A stretch of DNA of 64,000 nt from Arachidicoccus terrestris. Its GTDB lineage: Bacteria > Bacteroidota > Bacteroidia > Chitinophagales > Chitinophagaceae. Both the position numbers and the translations under genes were made by a program. Each line of letters opens with the position of its first letter. Position 1 is the stretch's first letter. The stretch is taken from positions 124,001 to 188,000 of the forward strand of contig NZ_CP083387.1 of the NCBI RefSeq assembly GCF_020042345.1. The letters are read 5' to 3'. Below the pieces are notes generated by a model that was given only the letters and a program-made list of their open reading frames with translations, had not been told where the DNA came from and did not search any database. Below, piece after piece: positions 45,244 through 54,481 of the stretch.

Positions 45244-47691
45244 CTAAGGCGCTACTGTGATGGTTTGTTTCAGGCGAATATCTTCACTGGATGCCCCCAC
45301 CCGGATCTCAAAATCTCCCGGTTCTACAACGCGGTGCATATCTCTGTTCGTCAAAGCCAGATCGTCCGGCACCAGGTCGAATGACACAGTTTTTGCGGCC
45401 CCGGGGGCCAGATGTACTCGCTCAAACCCCCGAAGCACAGAGTTATAGGTCGTAACACTGCTATAGACGTCTTTTACATACAATTGTACTACCTCATCTC
45501 CAGCGACCTTGCCACTGTTCGCTATTTTGCAAGTAACATGAATCGTGCCCTTTGTATGTTTTTCATCCGGCGTAATCTTCAGATCACTATATGTAAACTT
45601 TGTATAACTCAATCCGTAGCCAAAAGGATACAAGGGGCCATTCACACGGGTATGACCAAAGCCGTCTTTCTTATGAGGTCCACCCTGATCCAGCTGGCTG
45701 CCGTTTTTAAAGGGAAAATTAAACTGCACCTGCCCCACTGCTTTAGGCCAGGTCATTGATAGTCGGCCTCCGGGATTATACTGACCAAAGATTGCCTGTG
45801 CAATAGCCGTTCCTCCTTGTGGTCCGGGAAAACCGGCAGTCATAATTGCGGGTATATGCGCTTCCGCCCAATTGATGGTTAAAGGCTGTCCGGTGACAAG
45901 GACCAATATGACAGGCTTACCGGTTGCCTTAAGCGCTTTAAGTAAATCCAGTTGTTTACCCGGCAGTCCAAGTGATGTCCTGGACAGCGATTCACCTACC
46001 GTCTTCCCATTCTCTCCGACGACCGCAATGATGACATCTGCGCTTTTTGCGGCCTGGACCGCTTTTTCAATAGATGCTTTTTCATCCTGAGATAAATCCG
46101 TGGGCAGTATCTCGGATTTGGGCCATGAAGGACTGAGCACTTTGGCGCCCTCGTCATAACTTATTTGGGTATTCCATTTATTTTTCTCAATAAATGTGCG
46201 AATCCCTTCCAGCACGGTTGTCACCTTATTGTTATTAGGGCCATACCTGCTGGTTGCATAACTTCCGTTACTGGCCAGTTCTCCCGTAATCAGTATCTTC
46301 TTATATTGACCTGGTTGTATAGGCAACAGATCGCCCTGATTCTTTAACAGCACAATGGCTTCCTGGTTCAATGCCAACGCGACTGAATCTGCCTGCCGGT
46401 TTTGCACAATCTGGTCAGCTGCCTTAGGATCGGCTACATACGGTTGATCAAAAAGGCCCAACTCAAACTTTACTCTTAGCACGTCCCGCACCCGATCATT
46501 GACTATGCCGATATCTAACTTACCTGCCTTTACCAGGTTACGAACGTTATTAATGTAGTATTTGGGCTGGTTAAAATTCGTCCAGACGTTTAATCCGGCT
46601 TCTACAGCTTCTCTGGTGGCATCTTCGAAGTCATGCGCTACATGATGTTTCTCATATAAAAATTCTACCGCCTTACTATCAGACACCACATAGCCTTTAA
46701 AACCAAACTCCCCCCTAAGTAAAGTGGTCAGAAAATAATGGCTGCCTGTAATAGGTTCTCCATCCCAGTCGTTGTAGCTACTCATTACACCCATTGGGTG
46801 CGCCTGCTGGATGACTTTTCTGAAGGGATACAAAAATATCTCATGCATTTCTTTGGGGGCGACATGAGGGTCTGTTCTTACCTCTCCATCCCTGCCGCCT
46901 TTAGGAACGCTATATACAGCAAAATGTTTTAAGGTCGAAGCAACACCGTTTTGCTGGATGCCTTTGACCATTTCTGTCCCCAAAGAAGCGATCAGATAAG
47001 GAGATTCGCCATAGGTTTCTACCACCCGACCCCACCTGGGATCTCTGGACGGATCCAGAATCGGCGCATAGACATTGGTGTACCCAAGGGCCTTAGCTTC
47101 CCTGCCAACGATATCCCCGGCCATATGCACCAACTGTTTATCCCAGGTGCTGCCAATGGAAATAGGCGCGGGAAAAGGTGTCGCCCCGTCGGAACATAGT
47201 CCGTGGATCGCCTCATTTGTAAAGTCAACGGGAATACCCAACCGGGTATCCTCAACAAACCAACGCTGCACATTATTCATAGACACGGCATGAGTGCTGT
47301 GCGGATACCCGAAACTGGTGTGTTTACCTGTATGATTGGGTACATTATTCAGATTCTCATCTATATTGGCTATTCCATCTTTCCAGATCTCATGTTGCCA
47401 CTCAGGTGTTGGCTGAGAATCCTTTAAGACTCTTCTGTAGCCATAGAGTGTTGCCATCTGACAACTCTTTTCATTCAGGCTCATCTGGGAGAGCAGATCT
47501 TCCACTCTTTTATCAACGGGGGCCAACGGGTCCTCATAAATATCCTTTTTTCCGTTCTTATTAAAATCAATCCAGCCCTTGTGGTAGATATCCGATTTTT
47601 TGCCTTGCTGGGCCAGCAAGCCCGGCAAGGGTAATATAAGGCCTGCAGCAACCGCTAACTGCATCAGGCCGGAAAGACGCTTTGTGTTCAT
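45244..47691 (-). CDS. bglX: Glycoside hydrolase family 3 beta-glucosidase/xylosidase (BglX-like)
   Basis: This 815-aa periplasmic or surface enzyme begins with a signal peptide ending at LLAQQ. A calcium-loop-like DFNKNGKKDIYEDP segment lies near residue 43. The GH3 barrel contains the nucleophile Asp in GYVVSDSKAVEFL, followed by the alpha/beta sandwich (ILITGELASNGSYAT, then DVIIAVVGENGKTVGES). The C-terminal fibronectin III-like domain has DEVVQLYVKDVYSSVTTY. It probably removes terminal beta-linked glucose or xylose from oligosaccharides. It is a single gene with its own terminator and no adjacent SusCD pair. The symbol bglX is given for overall architecture only. Confidence 0.93.
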   Translation of the reverse strand: MNTKRLSGLMQLAVAAGLILPLPGLLAQQGKKSDIYHKGWIDFNKNGKKDIYEDPLAPVDKRVEDLLSQMSLNEKSCQMATLYGYRRVLKDSQPTPEWQHEIWKDGIANIDENLNNVPNHTGKHTSFGYPHSTHAVSMNNVQRWFVEDTRLGIPVDFTNEAIHGLCSDGATPFPAPISIGSTWDKQLVHMAGDIVGREAKALGYTNVYAPILDPSRDPRWGRVVETYGESPYLIASLGTEMVKGIQQNGVASTLKHFAVYSVPKGGRDGEVRTDPHVAPKEMHEIFLYPFRKVIQQAHPMGVMSSYNDWDGEPITGSHYFLTTLLRGEFGFKGYVVSDSKAVEFLYEKHHVAHDFEDATREAVEAGLNVWTNFNQPKYYINNVRNLVKAGKLDIGIVNDRVRDVLRVKFELGLFDQPYVADPKAADQIVQNRQADSVALALNQEAIVLLKNQGDLLPIQPGQYKKILITGELASNGSYATSRYGPNNNKVTTVLEGIRTFIEKNKWNTQISYDEGAKVLSPSWPKSEILPTDLSQDEKASIEKAVQAAKSADVIIAVVGENGKTVGESLSRTSLGLPGKQLDLLKALKATGKPVILVLVTGQPLTINWAEAHIPAIMTAGFPGPQGGTAIAQAIFGQYNPGGRLSMTWPKAVGQVQFNFPFKNGSQLDQGGPHKKDGFGHTRVNGPLYPFGYGLSYTKFTYSDLKITPDEKHTKGTIHVTCKIANSGKVAGDEVVQLYVKDVYSSVTTYNSVLRGFERVHLAPGAAKTVSFDLVPDDLALTNRDMHRVVEPGDFEIRVGASSEDIRLKQTITVAP

Positions 47692-48329
47692 ATGTTTGAT
47701 TTGATGTGTTTAACTTCCTTGACATACAGTGATCATTGAAACCCCATAAGCGCTTGCCTATTTCCGTATCAGGCATAATTAACATGGAGTGTAATAAATA
47801 CTGCCACTGGCTAAGATAACAGAATCTCATCAACGATATTCTAAATATCTACGCAACCGTTTCCGATATATTGCATTCGGTCTCTTGAAAAATGCATAAA
47901 TACAGCAGTACCAGTCACTTCAACTCAAATCAAGCACTTGCAAGAAATACTTCTATTAAAAGACAAATACAGCCGGTGAATAGCCTAAAAGAGGCCATAC
48001 AATCACGGGTATATAAAGCAGAGTTACAACGAAAATCATCATTTCAGATTGGGTTCCTTATATTTGTCTCTAATTGCACAAGTTAAGCTAGATGATACCA
48101 CATCTTTCACATACCGTCAACCGTATACGCAGGCATTTTCCAGTGCCTGAGCAAGGCTATTGACGGTACTGACCGCTATACAAAACATCAGTATTTTTTT
48201 ATATAAAGCGTTACAGACAACGCCTTGCTCCTGAATAGCGATAAAGCTCTTTATCCTACAGCCTTCACTGTGGCAAAAGGCGCCTAATTGCCCCAATAAT
48301 TGTAAAACCTGTAAAACATCACTCATTAT
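47692..48329. other. Intergenic region between the GH3 and Rpn genes
   Basis: No convincing gene in 638 bp. A 69-codon minus-strand open frame (48117-48326) begins back-to-back with the Rpn start but matches nothing I know. Two small hairpins occur: CAGGCA/TGCCTG at 48130-48149, and TACTGA/TCAGTA at 48167-48193 followed by seven T. TATCTTAG on the minus strand near 47815 is a one-mismatch -7 candidate for the GH3 gene. Confidence 0.4.
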
Positions 48330-49367
48330 ATGACGCAAGAATTGACGCCGGAAAATTTTGAAATGCAATTTTATGCCACAAAAGATGACCACTCTACATT
48401 ACTCCGGGAAAACAACTACGACACCTTCTGGAAATTTGTCAGTGAGTACCATCTCGAAACCCTGGTCAACCATTTACTGGCTGAAAATGGGGCAAAATAT
48501 GACTTAGAAAGCATGCAGCTGATCAACAAGGAACTGCAACTGGTGACCCTGGAAGATCTACCCTATCCTAAAAAGAACGTCGACAAACTCATTGAGATCC
48601 GTCATAAAGAAGGCAAAGATAAAATGCTCAAAATACTGATTGAATTTCAGACGGTGGCAAAGAAGGAATTTCCGCAGCGTATGGCCAGGTATATGAATAG
48701 CCTGATTGCCAACAACAGCTGTGAGATCCTCTCTTATGCGATTATCAGTCATACTTCCTGGAAGCAATACAAGAATCAATACATTTTTGGCAGTTCAAAA
48801 AATGGTGCTACCTTTACCTACGAAGGACATGTCATAAAGGACATGCCGGAAACGAAGTTTGCCGACGACACTTGCCTAATCAGCCAATTATACCATGCCA
48901 TCTGGATAAAAGAGCATCAACGTGAGTTTTTGAAAAAAGAGATTGAAGAAAAATACATAAAAATTATAAAAAATATAATATCCTATGACTTTAATGATCT
49001 TAAATACTATAGCACGTTATTGTTTATACTAAAATATGCACAGAATTGCTCGGCATTCCGGAAAAGCTTCAGAAATTTTATCCAAAAAATTAATTACTTA
49101 ACCCCAAAAAATATAAAAATGGATTTTGTAGATTTATTCATCCAGGAGAAGGAAAAAGGTTTAGCAGAAGGTGAAGCCAGAGGTCTGGCAAAAGGTGAGG
49201 CCAGAGGCATTGCTAAAGGGGAAGCTAGAGCTGAGGCCAGAAACCAAGTAAGGGTTCAACAAATTGCAAAAGAATTACTTCGCGTGTCAGCAATGACCCT
49301 GGAACAAATCGCCGAAATCACTAAATTGGATATTAACCAGCTGCGAAGGTTAAAAGGCAGCAAGTAG
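48330..49367 (+). CDS. Rpn/PD-(D/E)XK nuclease-family putative transposase-related protein
   Basis: The 345-aa protein has the layout of Rpn (recombination-promoting nuclease)/transposase_31-type proteins. An N-terminal nuclease-like domain contains LIEIRHKEGKDKMLKILIEF and the QRMARYMNSL segment (PD-(D/E)XK core), then a helical region and LFIQEKEKGLAEG. A repetitive hinge follows (seven 4-residue units of G-E-A-R/G-x-A-K type), then a C-terminal helix-turn-helix-like AMTLEQIAEITKLDINQLRRL. Rpn proteins cut DNA and raise RecA-independent recombination in Escherichia coli; the role here is inferred. It opens an accessory patch with direct repeats and a pseudogene, and 74-bp repeat copy A starts 40 bp after its stop. 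Confidence 0.85.
   Translation: MTQELTPENFEMQFYATKDDHSTLLRENNYDTFWKFVSEYHLETLVNHLLAENGAKYDLESMQLINKELQLVTLEDLPYPKKNVDKLIEIRHKEGKDKMLKILIEFQTVAKKEFPQRMARYMNSLIANNSCEILSYAIISHTSWKQYKNQYIFGSSKNGATFTYEGHVIKDMPETKFADDTCLISQLYHAIWIKEHQREFLKKEIEEKYIKIIKNIISYDFNDLKYYSTLLFILKYAQNCSAFRKSFRNFIQKINYLTPKNIKMDFVDLFIQEKEKGLAEGEARGLAKGEARGIAKGEARAEARNQVRVQQIAKELLRVSAMTLEQIAEITKLDINQLRRLKGSK
49159..49242 (+). repeat. Seven tandem 12-nt units inside the Rpn gene
   Basis: Units of the form GG(T/G)GA(A/G)GC(C/T)AGA and GG(T/C)(C/A)T(G/T)GC(A/T)AAA alternate and encode GLAE, GEAR, GLAK, GEAR, GIAK, GEAR and AEAR. Being multiples of three, changes in unit number would keep the frame. Confidence 0.85.
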
Positions 49368-49406
49368 TACTGAAATCTTTAAAATTATTTTAGAGAAGGC
49401 CCCGTC

Positions 49407-49480
49407 TCTCTCAGCCAGTAATAAAAGCTATCGAGAATATTTACTTGCTATTCTATTTCACGTGGATCCAATAAAATAGC
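49407..49480 (+). repeat. 74-bp direct repeat, copy A
   Basis: Ungapped alignment with 51403-51476 gives 66 of 74 identical bases. It lies between the Rpn gene and the TlpA-like gene. A TACCTTTA sequence at 49525-49532, past the repeat, may be the -7 box of the TlpA-like gene. Confidence 0.85.
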
Positions 49481-49585
49481 TCAAAAATTCCGACGATTTA
49501 GACGCTATTATCAAGGAAGTTCCGTACCTTTAGTAATGCTCTTGGTATCAGAGTTGATACCTATGCGCAAAATAAAAGCCTCCTT

Positions 49586-51097
49586 ATGAAGCCTTTCTGC
49601 TTACTATTCATAGCTATTCTTCTAGGCGCCACTATTTTTGCGCAACAAGAGAACAAAGGTTCTTTTGTTGTTAAAGGCTTAATATCGGATCAAAAAGTTG
49701 ATGATACGTTGAACGGCTGGTTAACCTGTTATGTAGCCACTGGAGGGCAAAGAAGTATTGACATTCCTGTGGCTAAAGATGGCCATTTTGAAGAGTCAGT
49801 AGAAGTGGAGGGTCCTCAAAATTTTATCGTTGCGTTAAATGGATATTGGACTACTTTTTATGTAAGACCAAATGATACGATTCTTATCAGCTTCGACAAG
49901 AATAATTTTTCCAAAACGATACGCATTAAGGGGACCACAGAGAAAAGAACAAAGGAGCTGGATTTTAATTTCCATTTTTCGAAAAGGTTTTCACGAAAGC
50001 AATTGGCTTTGTTAAAAAAATTGAGTGGTTCTTTTACTAAGGAAGATAGCCTGGCCGGGATTGACTCAATTAAGGTGAGTTGGGTAAATAAGGAGTACAA
50101 TCAAGAATGTGACTTTATAAAAAAAGACAGTAGCCTGGATAAACAAATGAGAAAATTATTCAAACAGCAGGCATTTTATCATTGGACTTATGAAATGGCG
50201 ATAAGGATGTTTTTAAATAAAATGTCTGCGTTTTTGAAATTTGAATTAGTCGAAGGGGATGGCAATATTGTAATTAACATATCAAATAAACATACTCCAC
50301 AATATAGAATTTTAAACCTTGATCATTTTTATAAAATTCCAGAATATAGGGAATTTCTTAACCTGTATAATGACATTTATTATGGAGGCATTCACCCGCC
50401 AAAGCCCTTTTGGAAAAGCACAGGGAGCGAAAAGGACGATCTAAATGCGAATAGGGTTGAAAGCTCCTACTATCAGGCTATGGCCAATTTCAACTATTAT
50501 CCTGTCAGAGATTGGTATGTAACTAATATGCTTGTCCATAATTTTAAATATTTACAGTTTCCATATGAAAATATTGAGAAGGTGATGCTGGATTTCTTAC
50601 CCATTTGTAAAAATCAGGACTATAAGAACGAAATACTAAAAGTCTACAACGATACTAAAAAGTATGTTCCAGGTAAACCCGCACCGGATTTCACATTGAA
50701 GGATGAGCACGGCAAAGCCGTTTCTCTTGCTGATTTTAAAGGCAAGGTGGTATTGCTTGATTTTTGGGGCGTTCACTGCGGCCCTTGTATTGCAGATTTT
50801 CATGGAGCTGTCCCAAAAATCCATGAAAAATATAAGGGAAAAAATGTCGTATTCATTAATATTTGCGTGGAAGACACTGAAGAGTCCTGGAAGGCCGCGA
50901 TTAAAAAGTACAAGATTGAGGGAGTAAATGTATTTGCAAAAGGATGGAGCGACAACCCGGTCTGTAGAGCATATGGCATAGAAGCGATTCCACATTATAT
51001 TCTCATTGATAAGGATGGTAATTTTGCTGATTTCAATTGCCCAGCATACACGCTTTTATGGGCGAATAATATTCTAGATAGAACCTTAGCAAAGTAA
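49586..51097 (+). CDS. TlpA-like thioredoxin-fold disulfide reductase
   Basis: The 503-aa protein has a signal peptide ending at IFAQQ. An N-terminal beta domain resembling the DUF4369 type (about 25-115) is followed by a long charged helical middle. The thioredoxin domain starts at PAPDFTLKDEHGKAVSLADF (about residue 368). The redox motif is HCGPC (Cys398/Cys401), preceded by WGV rather than the usual WAT, and the cis-Pro is in GIEAIPHYILIDKDG. It probably acts in periplasmic thiol chemistry. The gene looks more A/T-rich than the surrounding hydrolases and is enclosed by 74-bp direct repeats, with a dead alpha/beta-hydrolase right behind it, so it may have arrived as a cassette. Confidence 0.88.
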   Translation: MKPFCLLFIAILLGATIFAQQENKGSFVVKGLISDQKVDDTLNGWLTCYVATGGQRSIDIPVAKDGHFEESVEVEGPQNFIVALNGYWTTFYVRPNDTILISFDKNNFSKTIRIKGTTEKRTKELDFNFHFSKRFSRKQLALLKKLSGSFTKEDSLAGIDSIKVSWVNKEYNQECDFIKKDSSLDKQMRKLFKQQAFYHWTYEMAIRMFLNKMSAFLKFELVEGDGNIVINISNKHTPQYRILNLDHFYKIPEYREFLNLYNDIYYGGIHPPKPFWKSTGSEKDDLNANRVESSYYQAMANFNYYPVRDWYVTNMLVHNFKYLQFPYENIEKVMLDFLPICKNQDYKNEILKVYNDTKKYVPGKPAPDFTLKDEHGKAVSLADFKGKVVLLDFWGVHCGPCIADFHGAVPKIHEKYKGKNVVFINICVEDTEESWKAAIKKYKIEGVNVFAKGWSDNPVCRAYGIEAIPHYILIDKDGNFADFNCPAYTLLWANNILDRTLAK

Positions 51098-51100
51098 TGG

Positions 51101-51387
51101 ATGAGTTTGTGGGTAAAGCGATTTTTTTGAGCCAATTAAACGCTTTAATGACCGAACCACAATCAATCTCAATTCTTTACAAAAGATACAAGGTCCACGC
51201 TAATAATGGCCGGACAATATGATGTTTTGAAAAAGAAACATACCAAACTATTTGCTGAAAAAATACCAAAAAGCAAATTGGTCATTTATAGAGGTGCAGG
51301 CATCAGGCTCCATAAGAGATTCCTGATTTGTTTAATCAGGTGCTTTCGTTTTTTTTGAAGGAAGTAAATGAAGTATTGACAAAATAA
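51101..51387 (+). pseudogene. Alpha/beta-hydrolase C-terminal remnant with frameshifts and a stop
   Basis: Three frames join into one recognisable C-terminus: LNALMTEP, then INLNSLQKIQGP, then TLIMAGQYDVLKKKHTKLF and AEKIPKSKLVIYRGAG, then HQAP-stop-EIPDLFNQVLSFF and LKEVNEVLTK. The MAGQYD Asp and GAGH His are at the catalytic positions of the alpha/beta-hydrolase fold. At least three single-base indels and one in-frame stop (TAA near 51312) separate the pieces. It begins directly after the TlpA-like stop codon, and no N-terminal two thirds is present. Repeat copy B starts 16 bp after its end. Confidence 0.75.
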
Positions 51388-51402
51388 CTCAAAAGAGGCG
51401 CT

Positions 51403-51476
51403 TCTCTCAGCCAGTATCAAAAGCTATCTAAAATATTTACCTGCTAATCTATTTCACCTGGATTCAATAAAATAGC
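51403..51476 (+). repeat. 74-bp direct repeat, copy B
   Basis: This is the second copy of the 49407-49480 repeat, same orientation, eight mismatches. It follows the alpha/beta-hydrolase remnant and ends at the terminator of the next minus-strand gene. Confidence 0.85.
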
Positions 51477-51493
51477 CCACCTTTCGGTGGGCT
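51469..51493 (-). terminator. Intrinsic terminator of the EEP gene at 51552
   Basis: AGCCCACC (51474-51481) pairs perfectly with GGTGGGCT (51486-51493) over a TTTC loop. On the minus strand ATTTTATT follows. Confidence 0.75.
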
Positions 51494-51551
51494 GAGTGTA
51501 AATAATGATCCCTAAAAAAAGATTACGAGGAAAGATCCTCAAAAACGTTCG

Positions 51552-52454
51552 TTACTGTAATGTTAGTACCGCCAAAATCGGACAGTGATCAGAAGGGAAC
51601 TTAAGCTTGCCATAAGTATCGCTTAAGACACCCCATTTACCTACAGAAAATTCTCTGGAGCAGAAAATGTGATCAATCAATGTCCCGTCTTCCTGCTTGC
51701 CAAATGCATTGAAAGATCCTCTGGGAGTGTAAGGATCCTTCGCCAGTAAATAAGTATCCTGAAGTTTATCGGATGCCTCCAGTGACTTATACCAGCTGCT
51801 GTTATTATCACCGTTGATATCCCCTACCATAATGACCGGGCTGTTACCGGCAATTTTCTTGATCATCTGAATCATTAAAAGGCTGCTTTGATTACGGGCA
51901 TAATCCTTTTCATAATCATAGTGGGCGTTAAAGACGTAAAAGGTCTTTCCCGAAGACTTTGCTTTCAGTTTTACCCAGCTGCAGATCCGGTTACAGCAAG
52001 GGGCATCCCAGCTTTTAGACGGTACATCCGGCGTAGCAGATAACCAAAAGTCCCCTTTGTCCAACAAGTCAAATTTATCTGTTTTATAAAAGACAGATTC
52101 ATGCTCACCGGCAAGCTTACCGTCATCTCTGCCAATCCCATAATAAGCGTAGCCCGGCAAAGCAGCCTTTAAAGTTTCCAGCTGATGCTCCAGCGCCTCT
52201 TGTACACCGAAGATATCAAAATCATGGAACTTGATCAGCGCTGCAACATGACTGACACGGTCTTTCCAAAGATTACCGATATCATGAGTGTTTTCATTAC
52301 GGATATTATAACTGGCAATACGCATAGTCTGGGCCTTTGCTTTCCCAGGTGAGGCAGTCAGTAATAATAAAAGAATCAGCGCGCCACCGACAGCACTCCA
52401 CATCCCCGCACATCTGGTTTTGCCTTCTGCATTCATAAAAATACGATTCATCAT
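51552..52454 (-). CDS. Secreted endonuclease/exonuclease/phosphatase (EEP) family protein
   Basis: The 300-aa protein has a cleavable signal (about residues 1-42, ending KAKAQ). EEP fold motifs are MRIASYNIRNENTHD, IFGVQEALEHQLETLK (metal Glu), ESVFYKTDKFDLLDKGDFWL, VIMVGDINGDNNSS and FPSDHCPILAVL. This subgroup is common in Bacteroidota PULs, and is often annotated as endonuclease or phosphodiesterase without a known substrate. It lies 238 bp behind SusD of the fourth PUL on the same strand and could be expressed with it or alone. Confidence 0.88.
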   Translation of the reverse strand: MMNRIFMNAEGKTRCAGMWSAVGGALILLLLLTASPGKAKAQTMRIASYNIRNENTHDIGNLWKDRVSHVAALIKFHDFDIFGVQEALEHQLETLKAALPGYAYYGIGRDDGKLAGEHESVFYKTDKFDLLDKGDFWLSATPDVPSKSWDAPCCNRICSWVKLKAKSSGKTFYVFNAHYDYEKDYARNQSSLLMIQMIKKIAGNSPVIMVGDINGDNNSSWYKSLEASDKLQDTYLLAKDPYTPRGSFNAFGKQEDGTLIDHIFCSREFSVGKWGVLSDTYGKLKFPSDHCPILAVLTLQ

Positions 52455-52692
52455 TTGTTCATCCTTTTTAGTTTAATAATAATTGAAAACCTTTTACGAT
52501 TCCATGAGGACTAAAGATAATAAAAGATAGTCCAAGTCATCAAAATTAGCTGACAGGCCGCTTTTAAGACTAAAAGCAGCCCATGCAACTAATCTGTCGA
52601 CATGCAAATTAACTCCACTGTTTGTCATTTGCAAACCGAATCTTCATTCAAACTAAAACACTAAATAGTAAACCCCAGAACATTCAGTCTAT

Positions 52693-54462
52693 TTATTGTG
52701 CCCATCCCGGATTTTGTTTCAGGTTGGGATTCACTTGTAAATCTTCATACGGGATCGGATAGAGATACTGATAGTCATGCCAATCCCTTTTAATATTATC
52801 CAGCCAGTGCAGCTCCCCGGATGTGCCATTAGACAATACCTGCGGCTGCTTGGACACATCGATATACGTTACGCCAGAAAGTTTACTGGAAGGCGCTGTT
52901 GTATAAAAAGACACATCAAGCTTACCGTCTCCATTCAGATCCAGTGGCTTATTGAGTGCCGGCACATAAAATCCATTCCAGGGCAATTTTAACAGCTCTC
53001 CATGCTTCCAGCGGATAAGGTCATCCATCCTGAACCCCTCCAGACACAGTTCTATGGCTCTTTCCCGGCGAATTTCTATAATGGAAGGATCACTTACATC
53101 CGGAAAATAAGTTTTCTGCATATAAGGATCAATCCGGACCGGCTTGTGATCCAGCCCGCCGGTGATACCCGCGCGGCGTCGGATCGCGCCTACCGTCAAC
53201 ACCCAGTCCTGATCCGTCAACGTGCCCAATTCGGCCTTTGCCTCTGCATAGTTCAATAGGATTTCTGCATACCTCATCAGGGACACGGAGTTAGTATTCA
53301 GACGACCTCCATCATAGTACATATCATCGAGTGTCCATTTAATCGGCATATACCCTGTATATGTATAGGAGAATGCGGCTGGAGCGGCTACTTTATTGCC
53401 TCCTGTGATCCTTTGATAATCCCCCATTCGAATGGTTTGCCCGAGCCTGAGATCCCTGTTTTTGACCTCAGAGGCAAAGACCATCGTATCATGACCCGGT
53501 ATATCGGTGAAGGGCCGGCCGTCTTGCATCAGATACGTATTGATAAATGTCCGGGTAAAACTAAAACGGCTTCCGTAAGTTGAACTGGTAAAATACCAGT
53601 TGGCATCATTGAACTTAGACAGGGAAACACTGCTGATATCTGCCAGCATGATCTCTGTAGCAACAGGTGCCTCGCTAATGAACAGACTTCTATAAGGCTG
53701 GTCACCCGCATTATTCAGGTTATACACTCCACTTTGCATGACAGAGTCTGCAGCGGCAACGGCCAGTTTCAGATACGTATCCGCCGTACCACTCAGATTA
53801 TAAGAGGTCTGGTATTTGCGAAAGGTGCCTGCAAACAGACAAACCCGGGACTTAAATCCCCAAACTACAGTTTTGCTGATCTGGCTGCGCGAATCATCTG
53901 CAATCGCTGTTATATGACTGGCCGCAAAATCCAGATCCGCAATAATAGAATCCATAATCAGTGAGCGGTCGTCACGGCCCTTATACAACAGGGCCGTATC
54001 CCCTACACCCAGCGGCTTACCATACCAGGGTACATCGCCGAAGCGCACCAGTTTCTCAAAATAAAAATAAGCCCGGAAGAACCTGGCCAGGCCTATATAA
54101 TTATTACGGATTTCTTCGGGCACGGCAGGGTTTGTACAGTTTTGAATAAAGTAATTCAGGTTGCGCAGATCGGACCAGTCCCATCCACTGCCCTGTCTGG
54201 AAGAATAAGCACCTTCCCGGATATAATCCGGCACGCTACTGGTCGCCCCGAAGTCTGAAAGAGTCGCATCTGTTCTGAACGGCGTGTTAATATCCGGCAG
54301 TAGATTATAAAAAGAGAGCGTATACAGTTTAAGACCGTCTTCGCTGCTAAAAACAGCATCTCTGGTAGCCGTGCTTTGGGCCGTCTGGTCCAGCTCTTTG
54401 GTACAGCCGGCAACCAGCAGCATCAGCACAGTCAGATATATCATTATTTTACAATTCATCAC
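52693..54462 (-). CDS. SusD/RagB-family outer-membrane glycan-binding lipoprotein
   Basis: A 589-aa lipoprotein with lipobox LVAGCT (Cys20). SusD traits include FFRAYFYFEKLVRFGDVPWY, LMRYAEILLNYAEAKAELG, IRRERAIELCLEGFRMDDL and the end LYPIPYEDLQVNPNLKQNPG. It begins 19 nt after the SusC stop. The sulfatase and GH20 gene on the other side of SusC suggest a sulfated amino-sugar glycan as ligand (inference). Confidence 0.94.
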   Translation of the reverse strand: MMNCKIMIYLTVLMLLVAGCTKELDQTAQSTATRDAVFSSEDGLKLYTLSFYNLLPDINTPFRTDATLSDFGATSSVPDYIREGAYSSRQGSGWDWSDLRNLNYFIQNCTNPAVPEEIRNNYIGLARFFRAYFYFEKLVRFGDVPWYGKPLGVGDTALLYKGRDDRSLIMDSIIADLDFAASHITAIADDSRSQISKTVVWGFKSRVCLFAGTFRKYQTSYNLSGTADTYLKLAVAAADSVMQSGVYNLNNAGDQPYRSLFISEAPVATEIMLADISSVSLSKFNDANWYFTSSTYGSRFSFTRTFINTYLMQDGRPFTDIPGHDTMVFASEVKNRDLRLGQTIRMGDYQRITGGNKVAAPAAFSYTYTGYMPIKWTLDDMYYDGGRLNTNSVSLMRYAEILLNYAEAKAELGTLTDQDWVLTVGAIRRRAGITGGLDHKPVRIDPYMQKTYFPDVSDPSIIEIRRERAIELCLEGFRMDDLIRWKHGELLKLPWNGFYVPALNKPLDLNGDGKLDVSFYTTAPSSKLSGVTYIDVSKQPQVLSNGTSGELHWLDNIKRDWHDYQYLYPIPYEDLQVNPNLKQNPGWAQ

Positions 54463-54481
54463 AAATTCGTTTTAGGTAACT

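Noticed and set aside
48117-48326. 69-codon minus-strand frame back-to-back with the Rpn gene
   Set aside because: No family pattern; several small hairpins in the same DNA suggest non-coding sequence. It could be an old remnant but cannot be supported.
52494-52628. 44-codon minus-strand frame between SusD and the EEP gene
   Set aside because: Has an ATG and fair composition, but is too short and unrecognised to call.
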